A stretch of DNA of 64,000 nt. Source: Rubrivirga marina. GTDB taxonomy: Bacteria; Bacteroidota; Rhodothermia; Rhodothermales; Rubricoccaceae. The notes beneath the pieces were generated by a model, which was not told the origin of the DNA, made no database searches, and was given only the letters and a program-made list of their open reading frames with translations. Made by a program: the position numbers and the translations under genes. The stretch covers positions 869,694-933,693 of the forward strand of contig NZ_MQWD01000001.1 of the NCBI RefSeq assembly GCF_002283365.1, read 5' to 3'. Positions 21,842 to 29,302 of the stretch are shown in pieces (positions within the stretch are counted from its first letter, which is position 1; each line of letters starts with the position of its first letter).

Positions 21842-22053
21842 GCCTTCGAGAGCTCGCTCTCGGACTTCAGGACGTGGTCGCCGTCGTCCTGTTCGACGAG
21901 GTAGGCAGGGTTGTCATCGTCGGCGTCGCGGGTGACCTCGGTGCCCTGGAGAGTCCGGGTGACCCGATCGGTGAACGACTCCTGGACGGTGCCCGTCCCG
22001 GTGCCGTCGCCCCAATTCCATTGGACCTTGTCGCCTGTGCTGTATGCCGGCAT
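21838..22053 (-). CDS. DUF2945 / HVA1 TUDOR-like small protein
   Basis: A 71-residue protein matching the hypervirulence-associated (HVA1) TUDOR-like family: GDKVQWNWGDGTGTGTV, FTDRVTRTLQGTEVTRDA, NPAYLVEQDDGD and HVLKSESEL occur in family order. The molecular role is unknown; the small beta-barrel fold suggests binding of a charged partner. The chosen ATG gives the normal family start and has a pyrimidine-rich leader (CTCTCACACCCACC). Coupled to the DUF4126 gene. Confidence 0.88.
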   Translation of the reverse strand: MPAYSTGDKVQWNWGDGTGTGTVQESFTDRVTRTLQGTEVTRDADDDNPAYLVEQDDGDHVLKSESELSKA

Positions 22054-22120
22054 GGTGGGTGTGAGAGTTCGCCCCTCGGACCCGGCGCGCACGGTCGGAG
22101 GTCCGCGGCCCGAAACGAAT

Positions 22121-22151
22121 CAGGGCCGGCCCCACGACGGAGCCGGCCCTG
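22121..22151 (-). terminator. Intrinsic terminator of the subtilase gene
   Basis: Hairpin with arms CAGGGCCGG / CCGGCCCTG. On the minus strand it follows the subtilase stop after 23 bp and runs into ATTCGTTTCG. Confidence 0.65.
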
Positions 22152-22174
22152 ACGAGCGGTTCGCCGAGGCGGAG

Positions 22175-23710
22175 TTACTCGCTGCGGCGGGCCGGCATGG
22201 AGGCGCCCGACCGCTGGGCCGCCAACTGGACCGCCGCCGCTGCGTTGACGACGCCGCCGGTCACGGAGAGCGTCGTAAAGGGCACGGCCTCGTCGGCGCC
22301 CGGCCGCGTGGCCTCCACCTCGTACGGCGTGACCGAGTCGAGGAGGATCTGGCGGACGTCTTCGGCCGAGAGTTCGGGGAAGTAGGCCATCACGAGCGCC
22401 GCGACGCCCGCCACGATCGGCGAGGCGAAGCTCGTCCCGTTGGCCGTCTGGATCCCGCCCCCCGGCTTGAGCGACGTCACGCCCTCACCCGGCGCGAACA
22501 GGTCGACACCCGTCTGGCCGTAGTTCGAGAAGCTGGCCGCGAGGGCCGCGTCGCTGGGCGTGCTCGCGCCGACCTCGAGCCAGCCGCCCGAGACCGTCCC
22601 GTCGAGGAGCGTCCGCGTCGGGTAGTTGTCCTCGACATCGATGTCCTCGCCCGAGTTGCCAGCGGCGTGGACGAGCAGGACGCCGTTCTCGACGGCGTAG
22701 GCCACGGCCGCGTCGACGGCCGCCTTCTGGGGCGAGTAGGCCTTGCCGAAGCTCATGTTGACGACGTCGGCGCCGTTGTCGACGGCGTAGCGGATGGCGT
22801 TGGCGACGTCCTTGTCGCGCTCGTCACCGCCGGGCACGGCGCGGAGCACCATGATCCGGGCCGGTGCGATGCCGTCGATGCCGAGGTCGTTGCCGCGCGC
22901 GGCGGCCACGAGGCCGGCCACGCCTGTGCCGTGGTTCGGGTCCGGCCCGGCCACGTCGGCGTTGCCGTAGAGCCGCTCCGCGACGTCGGCGTAGTCGTCG
23001 CCCACGACGCCACGCGGGTCGTAGTCGGGGTTGAGCCCATACTCGAGCCGGCTCTCGATGCTCTCGGCAAAGTCCTCGAGGTCGGAGAGGCTGGCGCCCT
23101 GCTGGGCGAGGAAGGACAGCGCGCGGACGTCGTCGTCTTCGTCGGCGTCGCTGAGGGTGTAGTCGTCGCCGTGCTTCTCGCGCATCCGGGCGTCCTCGGC
23201 GCGGGCGGTCGTGAGGAGCGGGCCGAGCTGGACGGCCTGCTGGGCGAGCGGCCGGCGTTCCTCTTCGAGCGCGGCCTCGAGCGTGTCGCAGTCGGAGTAG
23301 GTCGCGTCCGGCGTGCCGGCGCGGCAGAGCGCCACGAGGCGGGCGAGCTCGTACGTGTCGTGCTCGACGTTCTCGCCGTCGGCGCCCCCGAGGAAGCTCC
23401 ACCCGTGGACGTCGTCGACGTAGCCGTTGCCGTCGTCGTCGACGCCGTTGCCGGCGACCTCGTCATCGTTCGTCCAGAGGACCGGCACGAGGTCCGGGTG
23501 CGTGACGTCGACGCCGGAGTCGATGATGGCGACGACGACCTCGGAGGGCGCGCGGTCGCCGAGGGCCGCGTAGGCCGCGTCGAGGCTGATGCCGGCGACG
23601 CCGTCGGCGTCGCGGTCGAGGAGGTGCCAGTTCTCGGGCGGGGCGTCCTGGGCGAGGGCGGCCGGCGCGGCCAGCGCGAGGGCGCCGAGGACGAGGGATC
23701 GGAAGCTCAT
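22175..23710 (-). CDS. Secreted S8 (subtilisin-like) serine protease
   Basis: A 511-residue exported protease with a Sec signal (LVLGALALAAPAALAQ). The catalytic triad is complete: Asp in VVVAIIDSGVD near residue 66, His in PNHGTGVAGLV near residue 255, Ser in NGTSFASPIVAGV near residue 425, with oxyanion Asn in VHAAGNSGED. Between Asp and His sits an insertion of about 110 residues, acidic and helical (LSDADEDDDVRAL), larger than in subtilisin itself. The DDDGNGYVDDVHGW segment looks like a calcium site. No type IX sorting domain is seen at its C-terminus (ends SMPARRSE), unlike the larger subtilase further on. The leader is pyrimidine-rich. Confidence 0.92.
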   Translation of the reverse strand: MSFRSLVLGALALAAPAALAQDAPPENWHLLDRDADGVAGISLDAAYAALGDRAPSEVVVAIIDSGVDVTHPDLVPVLWTNDDEVAGNGVDDDGNGYVDDVHGWSFLGGADGENVEHDTYELARLVALCRAGTPDATYSDCDTLEAALEEERRPLAQQAVQLGPLLTTARAEDARMREKHGDDYTLSDADEDDDVRALSFLAQQGASLSDLEDFAESIESRLEYGLNPDYDPRGVVGDDYADVAERLYGNADVAGPDPNHGTGVAGLVAAARGNDLGIDGIAPARIMVLRAVPGGDERDKDVANAIRYAVDNGADVVNMSFGKAYSPQKAAVDAAVAYAVENGVLLVHAAGNSGEDIDVEDNYPTRTLLDGTVSGGWLEVGASTPSDAALAASFSNYGQTGVDLFAPGEGVTSLKPGGGIQTANGTSFASPIVAGVAALVMAYFPELSAEDVRQILLDSVTPYEVEATRPGADEAVPFTTLSVTGGVVNAAAAVQLAAQRSGASMPARRSE

Positions 23711-23778
23711 GGGGTAAGGAGCGAGAGTCGGGAGGCGCCGGCCGCGTCACGGGCGGCGGCGCGCGGAGCACACACAAC

Positions 23779-23815
23779 GGGGCCCCGGCGCATCTGTTAC
23801 GTGCGCCGGGGCCCC
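23779..23815. other. Strong GC hairpin upstream of the subtilase gene
   Basis: A perfect 14-bp stem (GGGGCCCCGGCGCA / TGCGCCGGGGCCCC) with a 9-nt loop, in the divergent intergenic region about 70 bp upstream of the subtilase start. No gene ends here on either strand, so it is not an ordinary terminator. It may be a leader structure of the subtilase mRNA. Confidence 0.7.
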
Positions 23816-23838
23816 GGAAGATCGCGCCAGACGTCGCC

Positions 23839-23880
23839 TCCGACTCCGCCCGCCTCGACGTCGAGGCGGGCGGAGTCGGA
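23839..23880. repeat. 42-bp perfect palindrome containing the GC-rich repeat core
   Basis: Perfectly self-complementary over 42 bp (21-bp arms, centre GACGTC). It contains CCGCCTCG / CGAGGCGG extended outward by GACTCCGCC / GGCGGAGTC. The longest member of the family here and the only non-coding one far from any stop codon. Confidence 0.95.
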
Positions 23881-23939
23881 CAGTGGCTTCACCAAATCTG
23901 CTCGGTCGTGACGGCTGGTGCCCGGCGTAGCCTTGCCTC

Positions 23940-24044
23940 ATGACCCGCCCCGCTGCTCTCATCGCCTCCACGACCGACCGCCTCGCGGCCGGCATGGCGA
24001 TGATGTGTCGTGGGATGATGGCCCCCCCGGGGCTGCGCGGGTAA
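23940..24044 (+). CDS. Possible 34-residue leader peptide, Met-rich
   Basis: A short ORF in the gap before the OsmC gene, with mostly G/C third codon positions. It begins MTRPAALIAS, contains six methionines and one cysteine clustered in GMAMMCRGMM, and ends PPGLRG. An intrinsic-terminator-like hairpin with T5 starts at its stop codon, the layout of an attenuation leader that could sense methionine or cysteine charging. The nearest downstream gene is OsmC, 140 bp away. No homologue is known to me and the ORF could be chance; it is listed because of its position and composition. Confidence 0.4.
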   Translation: MTRPAALIASTTDRLAAGMAMMCRGMMAPPGLRG

Positions 24045-24068
24045 GGGCCGACCGGCCCCGTCATTTTT
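24045..24068 (+). terminator. Terminator-like hairpin after the Met-rich ORF
   Basis: A 5-bp GC stem (GGGCC / GGCCC) with a GACC loop, then GTCATTTTT. It follows the short ORF's TAA immediately and lies 117 bp before the OsmC start. Confidence 0.5.
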
Positions 24069-24184
24069 GGCGCCTGCGCTCCCGGCCGAGCGTGGGCGCT
24101 GTCGTTTGATACGGGAGCGGTCATCGAGTCGGTCAGGATCGGAGGCGTCGCCTTCACCCCACACCGCCCGCGAGGGCCCGACCG

Positions 24185-24643
24185 ATGTCCGACCTCCTCA
24201 CCTTCGCCGTCCGCGGGACGGCCGACACCGCCGCGCGCACGACCGTCCGCGCCCGCGACTTCTCCCTCGTCGTCGACGAGCCGCCGTCGCTCGGCGGCGA
24301 CGACCTCGGCGCCAACCCCGTCGAGTACCTCCTGGCCGGGTTCGCCGGCTGCCTCAACGTCGTCGGGCACCTCGTGGCCCAGGAGCAGGGGCTCACGATC
24401 CGATCGCTCGACGTCGAGGTGTCGGGCCCGCTCGACCCGGCCCGCCTGTTCGGCCAGGACACCGAGGCCCGCGCCGGCTTCCAGCACATCGAGGTCGCGC
24501 TCCACGTCGACGCCGACGCCGACGAGGCCGCGCTCGAGCGGTGGGTGCGGACGGTCGAGGAACGGTGCCCCATCTCCGACAACCTCCGCCAGCCGACGCC
24601 GGTCCACCTCGGTGTCGTCCGCACGGCCGGCGCGCCGGCCTGA
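24185..24643 (+). CDS. OsmC-family thiol peroxidase
   Basis: A 152-residue OsmC/Ohr-fold protein. The two redox cysteines are in place: the first in LLAGFAGCLNVVGH, the second in EERCPISDNL. The family reduces organic or fatty-acid hydroperoxides with thiol donors; this one belongs with general OsmC proteins, not clearly Ohr. A palindrome follows the stop by 10 bp, and the porX gene follows on the same strand after 140 bp. Confidence 0.9.
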   Translation: MSDLLTFAVRGTADTAARTTVRARDFSLVVDEPPSLGGDDLGANPVEYLLAGFAGCLNVVGHLVAQEQGLTIRSLDVEVSGPLDPARLFGQDTEARAGFQHIEVALHVDADADEAALERWVRTVEERCPISDNLRQPTPVHLGVVRTAGAPA

Positions 24644-24653
24644 CCTGCCGACC

Positions 24654-24681
24654 CCGCCCGCCTCGACAGCGAGGCGGGCGG
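24654..24681. repeat. GC-rich intergenic palindrome, 4-nt loop
   Basis: Perfect 12-bp stem (CCGCCCGCCTCG / CGAGGCGGGCGG) with loop ACAG, 10 bp after the OsmC gene's stop. Confidence 0.92.
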
Positions 24682-24783
24682 ACTCGTGGGGGCCGGGCAC
24701 TCTCCCGGCGGTTGCGGCGTTGAGCCCCCACACTGCCCCCGCGCCTCTCGCTCGTCGCTACGCCCTTCACCTCTGCCAGCCGC

Positions 24784-26370
24784 ATGCCCCGCATCCTCTG
24801 GGCCGACGACGAGATCGACCTCCTCAAGCCCCACGTCCTCTTCCTCGAAGCCAAGGGCTACGCCGTCGATACGGTGTCGAACGGCGCCGACGCCGTCGAC
24901 CGTGTGAAGGCGGGCGGCGGGTACGACGTCGTCTTTCTCGACGAGCAGATGCCCGGCCTCGGCGGGCTCGACGCGCTCCAGGAGATCAAGGGGGCCCGCC
25001 CCGAAACGCCCGTCGTGATGATCACGAAGAGCGAGGAGGAGCACATCATGGAGGACGCGATCGGCCGCCAGATCGCCGACTACCTCATCAAGCCGGTCAA
25101 CCCGAAGCAGATCCTGCTCTCGGTCAAGAAGATCCTCCAGGGCGCCCAGATCCGCGGCGAGGCCGTCCAGCGCGACTACCTCCAGGGCTTCGGCCAGCTC
25201 TCCGCCCGGATCGGCGGCGACCTCGACGCGACCGAGTGGACCGAGGTCTACGAGCAGCTCGTCCGCCACGACCTCGACCTCGAAGGCGCCGACGAGGGCG
25301 TCCGCCAGATCCTCGATGACCAGTACCGCGAGGCCAACGACCGCTTCGCCGGGTTCGTCGAGGACCGCTACCCGCGCTGGATCGAGGAGGCCCGCGCCGG
25401 CGAGAAGCCGCGCCGCGACCGACCGACGCTGAGCCACGAGCTGCTCCCGAGCAAGGTTCTCCCCCACCTCGGCGACGTCGGCAAGAAGCCCGAGCGGCCC
25501 GTCGTGTTCTTGCTGGTCGACTGCATGCGGTACGACCAGTGGCTCCTCTTCGAGCGCCACCTCCACGGGCTCTACGACGTCGAGCGCGACTGGCACTTCG
25601 GGCTGCTCCCGACGGCCACGCCGTTCTCGCGCAACGCCATCTTCGGCGGGATGCTCCCCATCGACCTCGCCAAGCGGTTCCAGAGCTACACCGTCGACGA
25701 GCGCCAGGACGAGTCGTCGCTCAACGCGCACGAGGACGAGTACCTCCAAGACCTCCTCGACCGGAAGCACCGCGGCGACGTCCGCCTCCGCTACGACAAG
25801 CTCATCAGCCAGGCCGACGGCGTGTCTTTCGCCGACCGCGTGGCGGACTACCTCCAGCACGACCTCTCGGCCGTCGTCGTCAACTTCGTCGACATCCTGG
25901 CCCACTCGCGGAGCGACACGAAGATCCTCAAGGAGATCGCGCCGGACGTGCCGGCCTACCGCGCGCTCACGGGCGCGTGGTTCGAGCACAGCTGGCTGCT
26001 GGCGGCGCTCCAGGAGTTCGCCCGCCACGACTGCACGATCGTCGTGAGCACCGACCACGGCGCCGTCCGCGCGCTCCACCCCACGAAGGTGATCGGCGAC
26101 CGCGAGACGTCCACGAGCCTCCGCTACAAGCACGGCCGGAACCTCAAGGTCGACGGCGACGACGCCATCTTCGTCAAGGAGCCGGAGACCTACGGCCTGC
26201 CGCGGCTGGGCATCAACGAGAACTACATCTTCGCCAAGGGCGACTCGTACTTCGTCTACCCGACGAACTACAACCGGTACGTGAACCAGTACCGCGACAC
26301 GTTCCAGCACGGCGGCGTGACGATGGAGGAGTGCCTCCTCCCAGTGGTCACGCTCCGGCCGAAGGGCTGA
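24784..26370 (+). CDS. porX: PorX-like response regulator with PglZ phosphodiesterase domain
   Basis: Response regulator of the type IX secretion system. Residues 1-120 form a receiver domain with the acidic pocket (WADDEIDL), phosphorylation site Asp53 (VVFLDEQMPG) and Lys in YLIKPVN. A helical linker leads to a PglZ / alkaline-phosphatase-fold domain from about residue 230, with VDCMRYDQW, TATPFSRNAIFGG (a Thr near the active site) and VSTDHGAVR as likely zinc ligands. The 528-residue length agrees with PorX (about 520). In Porphyromonas, PorX works with the PorY kinase and an ECF sigma factor and its PglZ part cleaves cyclic oligonucleotides; that function is transferred by family only. 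No porY or secretion gene is adjacent, but a type IX cargo gene lies 8 kb away. Confidence 0.92.
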   Translation: MPRILWADDEIDLLKPHVLFLEAKGYAVDTVSNGADAVDRVKAGGGYDVVFLDEQMPGLGGLDALQEIKGARPETPVVMITKSEEEHIMEDAIGRQIADYLIKPVNPKQILLSVKKILQGAQIRGEAVQRDYLQGFGQLSARIGGDLDATEWTEVYEQLVRHDLDLEGADEGVRQILDDQYREANDRFAGFVEDRYPRWIEEARAGEKPRRDRPTLSHELLPSKVLPHLGDVGKKPERPVVFLLVDCMRYDQWLLFERHLHGLYDVERDWHFGLLPTATPFSRNAIFGGMLPIDLAKRFQSYTVDERQDESSLNAHEDEYLQDLLDRKHRGDVRLRYDKLISQADGVSFADRVADYLQHDLSAVVVNFVDILAHSRSDTKILKEIAPDVPAYRALTGAWFEHSWLLAALQEFARHDCTIVVSTDHGAVRALHPTKVIGDRETSTSLRYKHGRNLKVDGDDAIFVKEPETYGLPRLGINENYIFAKGDSYFVYPTNYNRYVNQYRDTFQHGGVTMEECLLPVVTLRPKG

Positions 26371-26376
26371 CCGACC

Positions 26377-26410
26377 CCGCCCGCCTCGGCAACTCTCCCG
26401 AGGCGGGCGG
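26377..26410. repeat. GC-rich intergenic palindrome, 8-nt loop
   Basis: Stem of 13 bp (CCGCCCGCCTCGG / CCGAGGCGGGCGG) around CAACTCTC, 6 bp after the porX stop. Confidence 0.92.
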
Positions 26411-26443
26411 ATCGAGACGACGCGCCGTGCCCTACGTTGCGGC

Positions 26444-27301
26444 ATGGACGCCCCGCCTCCCGGCTACCTCGCGGCGACCGTCGAGCGACGCCTCGACGTC
26501 ACGGACGACCTCGCTGTCTTCTGGCTCCGTCCGCCGGAGCCGCTCGCGTTCCGGCCCGGCCAGTACGTCACGCTCGCCGCGCCGGGCGACGCCGGCCGGC
26601 CCGTCAAGCGGGCCTACTCCGTCGTCTCCGCACCGCACGAAGCCCTGGTCGAGCTCGTCGTCGAGCTCGTCCACGACGGGGCGCTGACGCCCGACCTGTG
26701 GCGGCTCCGCGCGGGCGACGTCGTGTGGGTCCGGAAGAAGGTCGTCGGGCAGTTCCTCCTCGACGCCGAGCGGACGCGCCATGTCATGGCGTGCACCGTG
26801 ACCGGCATCGCCCCGTTCCTGTCGATGATCCGGGCCCACGCCGCCGCGCGCGATGCCGGTGCCGAGGTGCCCGACCACCGGTTCCTGGTCGTCCACGGCG
26901 CGAGCCGGTCGGTCGAGCACGGCCCGTACCGCGACGAGCTGATGCTGTGCGCCGAGGGCGGCTGGGTCACGTGTGTCCCGACCGTGAGCCGGCCGTGGGA
27001 GGACCCCGAGTGGGCGGGCGAGGTCGGCCGGGTCGAGGACGTCCTCCGCAAGCACCTCGACGGCCTCGGGTGGCCGGCGGGCGAGGTCGCCGGCTACGCC
27101 TGCGGCAACCCCAACATGATCGAGACCGCGCTCGGCGTCCTCCGCCGGGCGGGCGTCGATCCAGCGCACCTCCACGAGGAGAAATACTTCACCGTCGCCG
27201 AGCCCGCGCCCGAGGCGGTGCCCGCTCCGCCGCCGGCGCCCTCGCCGTCCGGGCGCGGACCGGGCTCGATCACGCTCAAGGCCGTGCCCCGCACGCCGTG
27301 A
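26444..27301 (+). CDS. Ferredoxin-NADP+ reductase-like FAD oxidoreductase
   Basis: A 285-residue flavoprotein of the Fpr type, shuttling electrons between NADPH and ferredoxin or flavodoxin. FAD-binding RAYSVVSAP is near residue 50, the nucleotide-binding TGIAPFLSMIR near residue 117, and YACGNPNMIE near residue 217. The usual GTG of the NADP loop is replaced by TVTG. After the family's usual EKYF ending comes a Pro/Ala-rich tail of about 45 residues (APPPAPSPSG), which looks disordered. It follows porX by 73 bp. Confidence 0.88.
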   Translation: MDAPPPGYLAATVERRLDVTDDLAVFWLRPPEPLAFRPGQYVTLAAPGDAGRPVKRAYSVVSAPHEALVELVVELVHDGALTPDLWRLRAGDVVWVRKKVVGQFLLDAERTRHVMACTVTGIAPFLSMIRAHAAARDAGAEVPDHRFLVVHGASRSVEHGPYRDELMLCAEGGWVTCVPTVSRPWEDPEWAGEVGRVEDVLRKHLDGLGWPAGEVAGYACGNPNMIETALGVLRRAGVDPAHLHEEKYFTVAEPAPEAVPAPPPAPSPSGRGPGSITLKAVPRTP

Positions 27302-27390
27302 GCCCCGTGCCGGCGCGCCGCCGTGGCGAGCAGCCCTTGGAGGCCGCCCTCTCCGAGAGGCATCTTCTCCCCCCTGACTCCCGCCAGCCC

Positions 27391-27912
27391 ATGCGCCTTC
27401 TCGCCCTCGCCCTCCTGCTCCCGGCCGTCTCGGCCCAACCGCAGGTCGGCGCACGCCAGCCCGCCGCCGACCCCGCCGACGTGTCGACGCTCGACGGCAT
27501 CGTCGCGGCCTACTACGAGGTCGTCTCCGGCCCGGCGGGCCAGCCGCGCGACTGGGCCCGCGACAGCACGCTCCACCACCCGGACGCCCTCATCCTGATC
27601 CCCGGCACCGACGCCGACGGCGCGACGACGCTGGAGGCGACCGACCTCGCCGGCTACCACGCCCGGAGCGGCGGGATCGCGGAGGCGGGCTTTTTCGAGC
27701 ACGAGATCGCGCGGCGGGTCGAGCGGCACGGCGCCGTCGCCCACGTCTGGAGCACGTACGAGTGGCGGCAGGCGGCGGACGGCCCCGTCGGCGGGCAGGG
27801 CGTGAACAGCATCCAACTGGTCCACGACGGGGCGCGCTGGTGGATCGTGTCGTGGATGTTCGACGGGCGGCGAGACGCCCCGCCGGTGCCGGAGCCGTAC
27901 CTGCCGCAGTAG
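27391..27912 (+). CDS. Secreted NTF2/SnoaL-like protein
   Basis: A 173-residue protein with a short Sec signal (LLALALLLPAVSAQ) and an NTF2-like cone fold suggested by the N-terminal helix (TLDGIVAAYYEVV), the AHVWSTYEW strand and the C-terminal NSIQLVHDGARWWIVSWMF pair of strands. Such proteins have varied or no enzymatic function. The start is the ATG before RLLALAL, giving a clean signal peptide. It converges on the endonuclease gene, whose stop lies 2 bp away. Confidence 0.8.
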   Translation: MRLLALALLLPAVSAQPQVGARQPAADPADVSTLDGIVAAYYEVVSGPAGQPRDWARDSTLHHPDALILIPGTDADGATTLEATDLAGYHARSGGIAEAGFFEHEIARRVERHGAVAHVWSTYEWRQAADGPVGGQGVNSIQLVHDGARWWIVSWMFDGRRDAPPVPEPYLPQ

Positions 27913-27914
27913 CC

Positions 27915-29288
27915 TCAGCGGCCGGGCGTCGCCGGGGCGAGCCGCCAGCCGCCGGCGGTCCGCTGGAGCGACTGCCCGCGCGGCGTGTCCGGCCCTTCGG
28001 CCGCGCCGAGGTCCATCGAGCGGAGGCCGAAGGCCGGGCCGTCCGTGCCCTCGAACGCGCCCTCGTAGCTGAGGAGCTCGGCGACGGCGCCGTCCGGCCC
28101 GACGAGCGCGACGCCGTCGGGCGAGCCGTTCTGGAGGCCGGGCGTGTCGGCCCACACCGCGCCCGAGGCGGGCAGGGCGCCGGCCAGCGCGACCTCGTCG
28201 TAGACCCGTCCGCCGTTCCCGTTGTAGAGGACGAGCCGCCAGCCGTCGAGCGACGTGCCGGGCGGGCCGGCCACCTCAACCCCTTCGCCGGCGTCCTCGC
28301 CTGCGTTGTCGTAGTGGATCTCGGTGATCCGGAGCGGACCCCTCGACTCGCCCGGCCTCGGCGCCGAGGCGGGGGGAGCCGAGGCACCGAGTTGGGATCC
28401 GCCGGTCGGGGTCTGCCCTCCCCCGCCCCAGAGCCGGTCCGCCAGCGACGGGTCGAGGACGAACGGGTTCTCCGTTCCCTGGAGCGAGGCGACCCAGGCG
28501 CTCCGGGCGCGCTCCCCGGCGTCGGGCGGGTCGAGGCGGTTCCAGGTCAAGAGGTCGGCCTCCATGGCGCGGAAGAAGCTGGGCTCCGCGAGCTCGGGGT
28601 AGACGGCCGCGACGTAGAACACGGCCCTCGCCACGTCTCCTTTCTTCGGTTCGGGCGGCTCGAAGCGGCCGGCGCCGCGCTCGGCCCAGGCGTCGCGCTC
28701 GGCGTCGGGCGGGCGCGACTGGCTCTGGTCGCGGAGGTACCACGCGTCGGAGTCCTCGTCGTCGATCTCGCCGAACGGGAGGTTGCCACGCGACGAGTTG
28801 ACGGTCTGGCGGGCCGGAAACAGGTGGTGGAGGTCGCTCTTGAGCGGCTCGGTGCGCGCGCCCATCGACTGCGGCCAGACGTGCTCGGCGTTGATCTCGA
28901 GCCGCATCGCCTCGGCCGACGGGTCGCCCGGGGGCAGCGTCACGCAGTAGGCCGAGTAGACGCCACAGAGCGTGCCGGTCGTCTCCTGCTCGTGCGCGTA
29001 GAGGACGTCGCGGGCACGCGTGTAGCCGAGCGTCCCGGTGGGGGAGTAGTCGCGGTCGATCGCCGCCGCCAGCGCCTCGGCGCCGAGGCCGGGGAAGAGG
29101 CCGCCGTCGACCGCCGCGGGGGCGTCCGCCTCGGTGCCGAGGCGGGCCGAGTCGTCGAACGAGCCGGCCGTCGAGACGCCGTCGTCGCGGAAGGGGCCGG
29201 CCGTCTGGGCGCCGTCACCGCCGCAGGCGGCCAGCGCCACGGTCCACAAGCCGAGGGTCGCGGCCCGGCCCCAGGCCCTCCCGCTCAT
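27915..29288 (-). CDS. Lipoprotein endonuclease I with C-terminal lamin-tail-like domain
   Basis: A 457-residue exported nuclease. A lipoprotein signal ends in the lipobox LAACGGD. The nuclease domain (about residues 70-300) has the beta-beta-alpha-metal motif INAEHVWPQSMG, LHHLFPARQTVNSSRGNLPFG and GDVARAVFY, as in endonuclease I / BsuBI-type secreted DNases. After a linker (about 300-330) a beta-rich domain begins ITEIHYDNAGEDAGEGVEV, typical of lamin-tail domains on extracellular nucleases. Three copies of the GC-rich palindrome lie inside the gene, two near the N-terminal linker (encoding ARLGTEAD and GLGAEALA) and one in the interdomain linker. Probable role: extracellular DNA degradation for phosphate or nucleosides. 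Confidence 0.9.
   Translation of the reverse strand: MSGRAWGRAATLGLWTVALAACGGDGAQTAGPFRDDGVSTAGSFDDSARLGTEADAPAAVDGGLFPGLGAEALAAAIDRDYSPTGTLGYTRARDVLYAHEQETTGTLCGVYSAYCVTLPPGDPSAEAMRLEINAEHVWPQSMGARTEPLKSDLHHLFPARQTVNSSRGNLPFGEIDDEDSDAWYLRDQSQSRPPDAERDAWAERGAGRFEPPEPKKGDVARAVFYVAAVYPELAEPSFFRAMEADLLTWNRLDPPDAGERARSAWVASLQGTENPFVLDPSLADRLWGGGGQTPTGGSQLGASAPPASAPRPGESRGPLRITEIHYDNAGEDAGEGVEVAGPPGTSLDGWRLVLYNGNGGRVYDEVALAGALPASGAVWADTPGLQNGSPDGVALVGPDGAVAELLSYEGAFEGTDGPAFGLRSMDLGAAEGPDTPRGQSLQRTAGGWRLAPATPGR
28355..28370. repeat. GC-rich palindrome within the endonuclease gene, interdomain linker
   Basis: GCCTCGGCGCCGAGGC, perfect, lying where the protein changes from the nuclease to the lamin-tail domain. 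Confidence 0.9.
29074..29089. repeat. GC-rich palindrome within the endonuclease gene, N-terminal part
   Basis: GCCTCGGCGCCGAGGC, perfect, encoding LGAEA before the nuclease domain. It may be partly constrained by coding. Confidence 0.85.
29127..29146. repeat. GC-rich palindrome within the endonuclease gene, post-signal linker
   Basis: Stem CCGCCTCGG / CCGAGGCGG with a TG loop, encoding ARLGTEAD just after the lipoprotein signal. Confidence 0.88.
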
Positions 29289-29302
29289 GCCGAGTGCCCC
29301 GC

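Noticed and set aside
21911-23911. Long open frame antisense to the subtilase gene
   Set aside because: No motifs; the subtilase on the other strand has its full catalytic triad and signal peptide.
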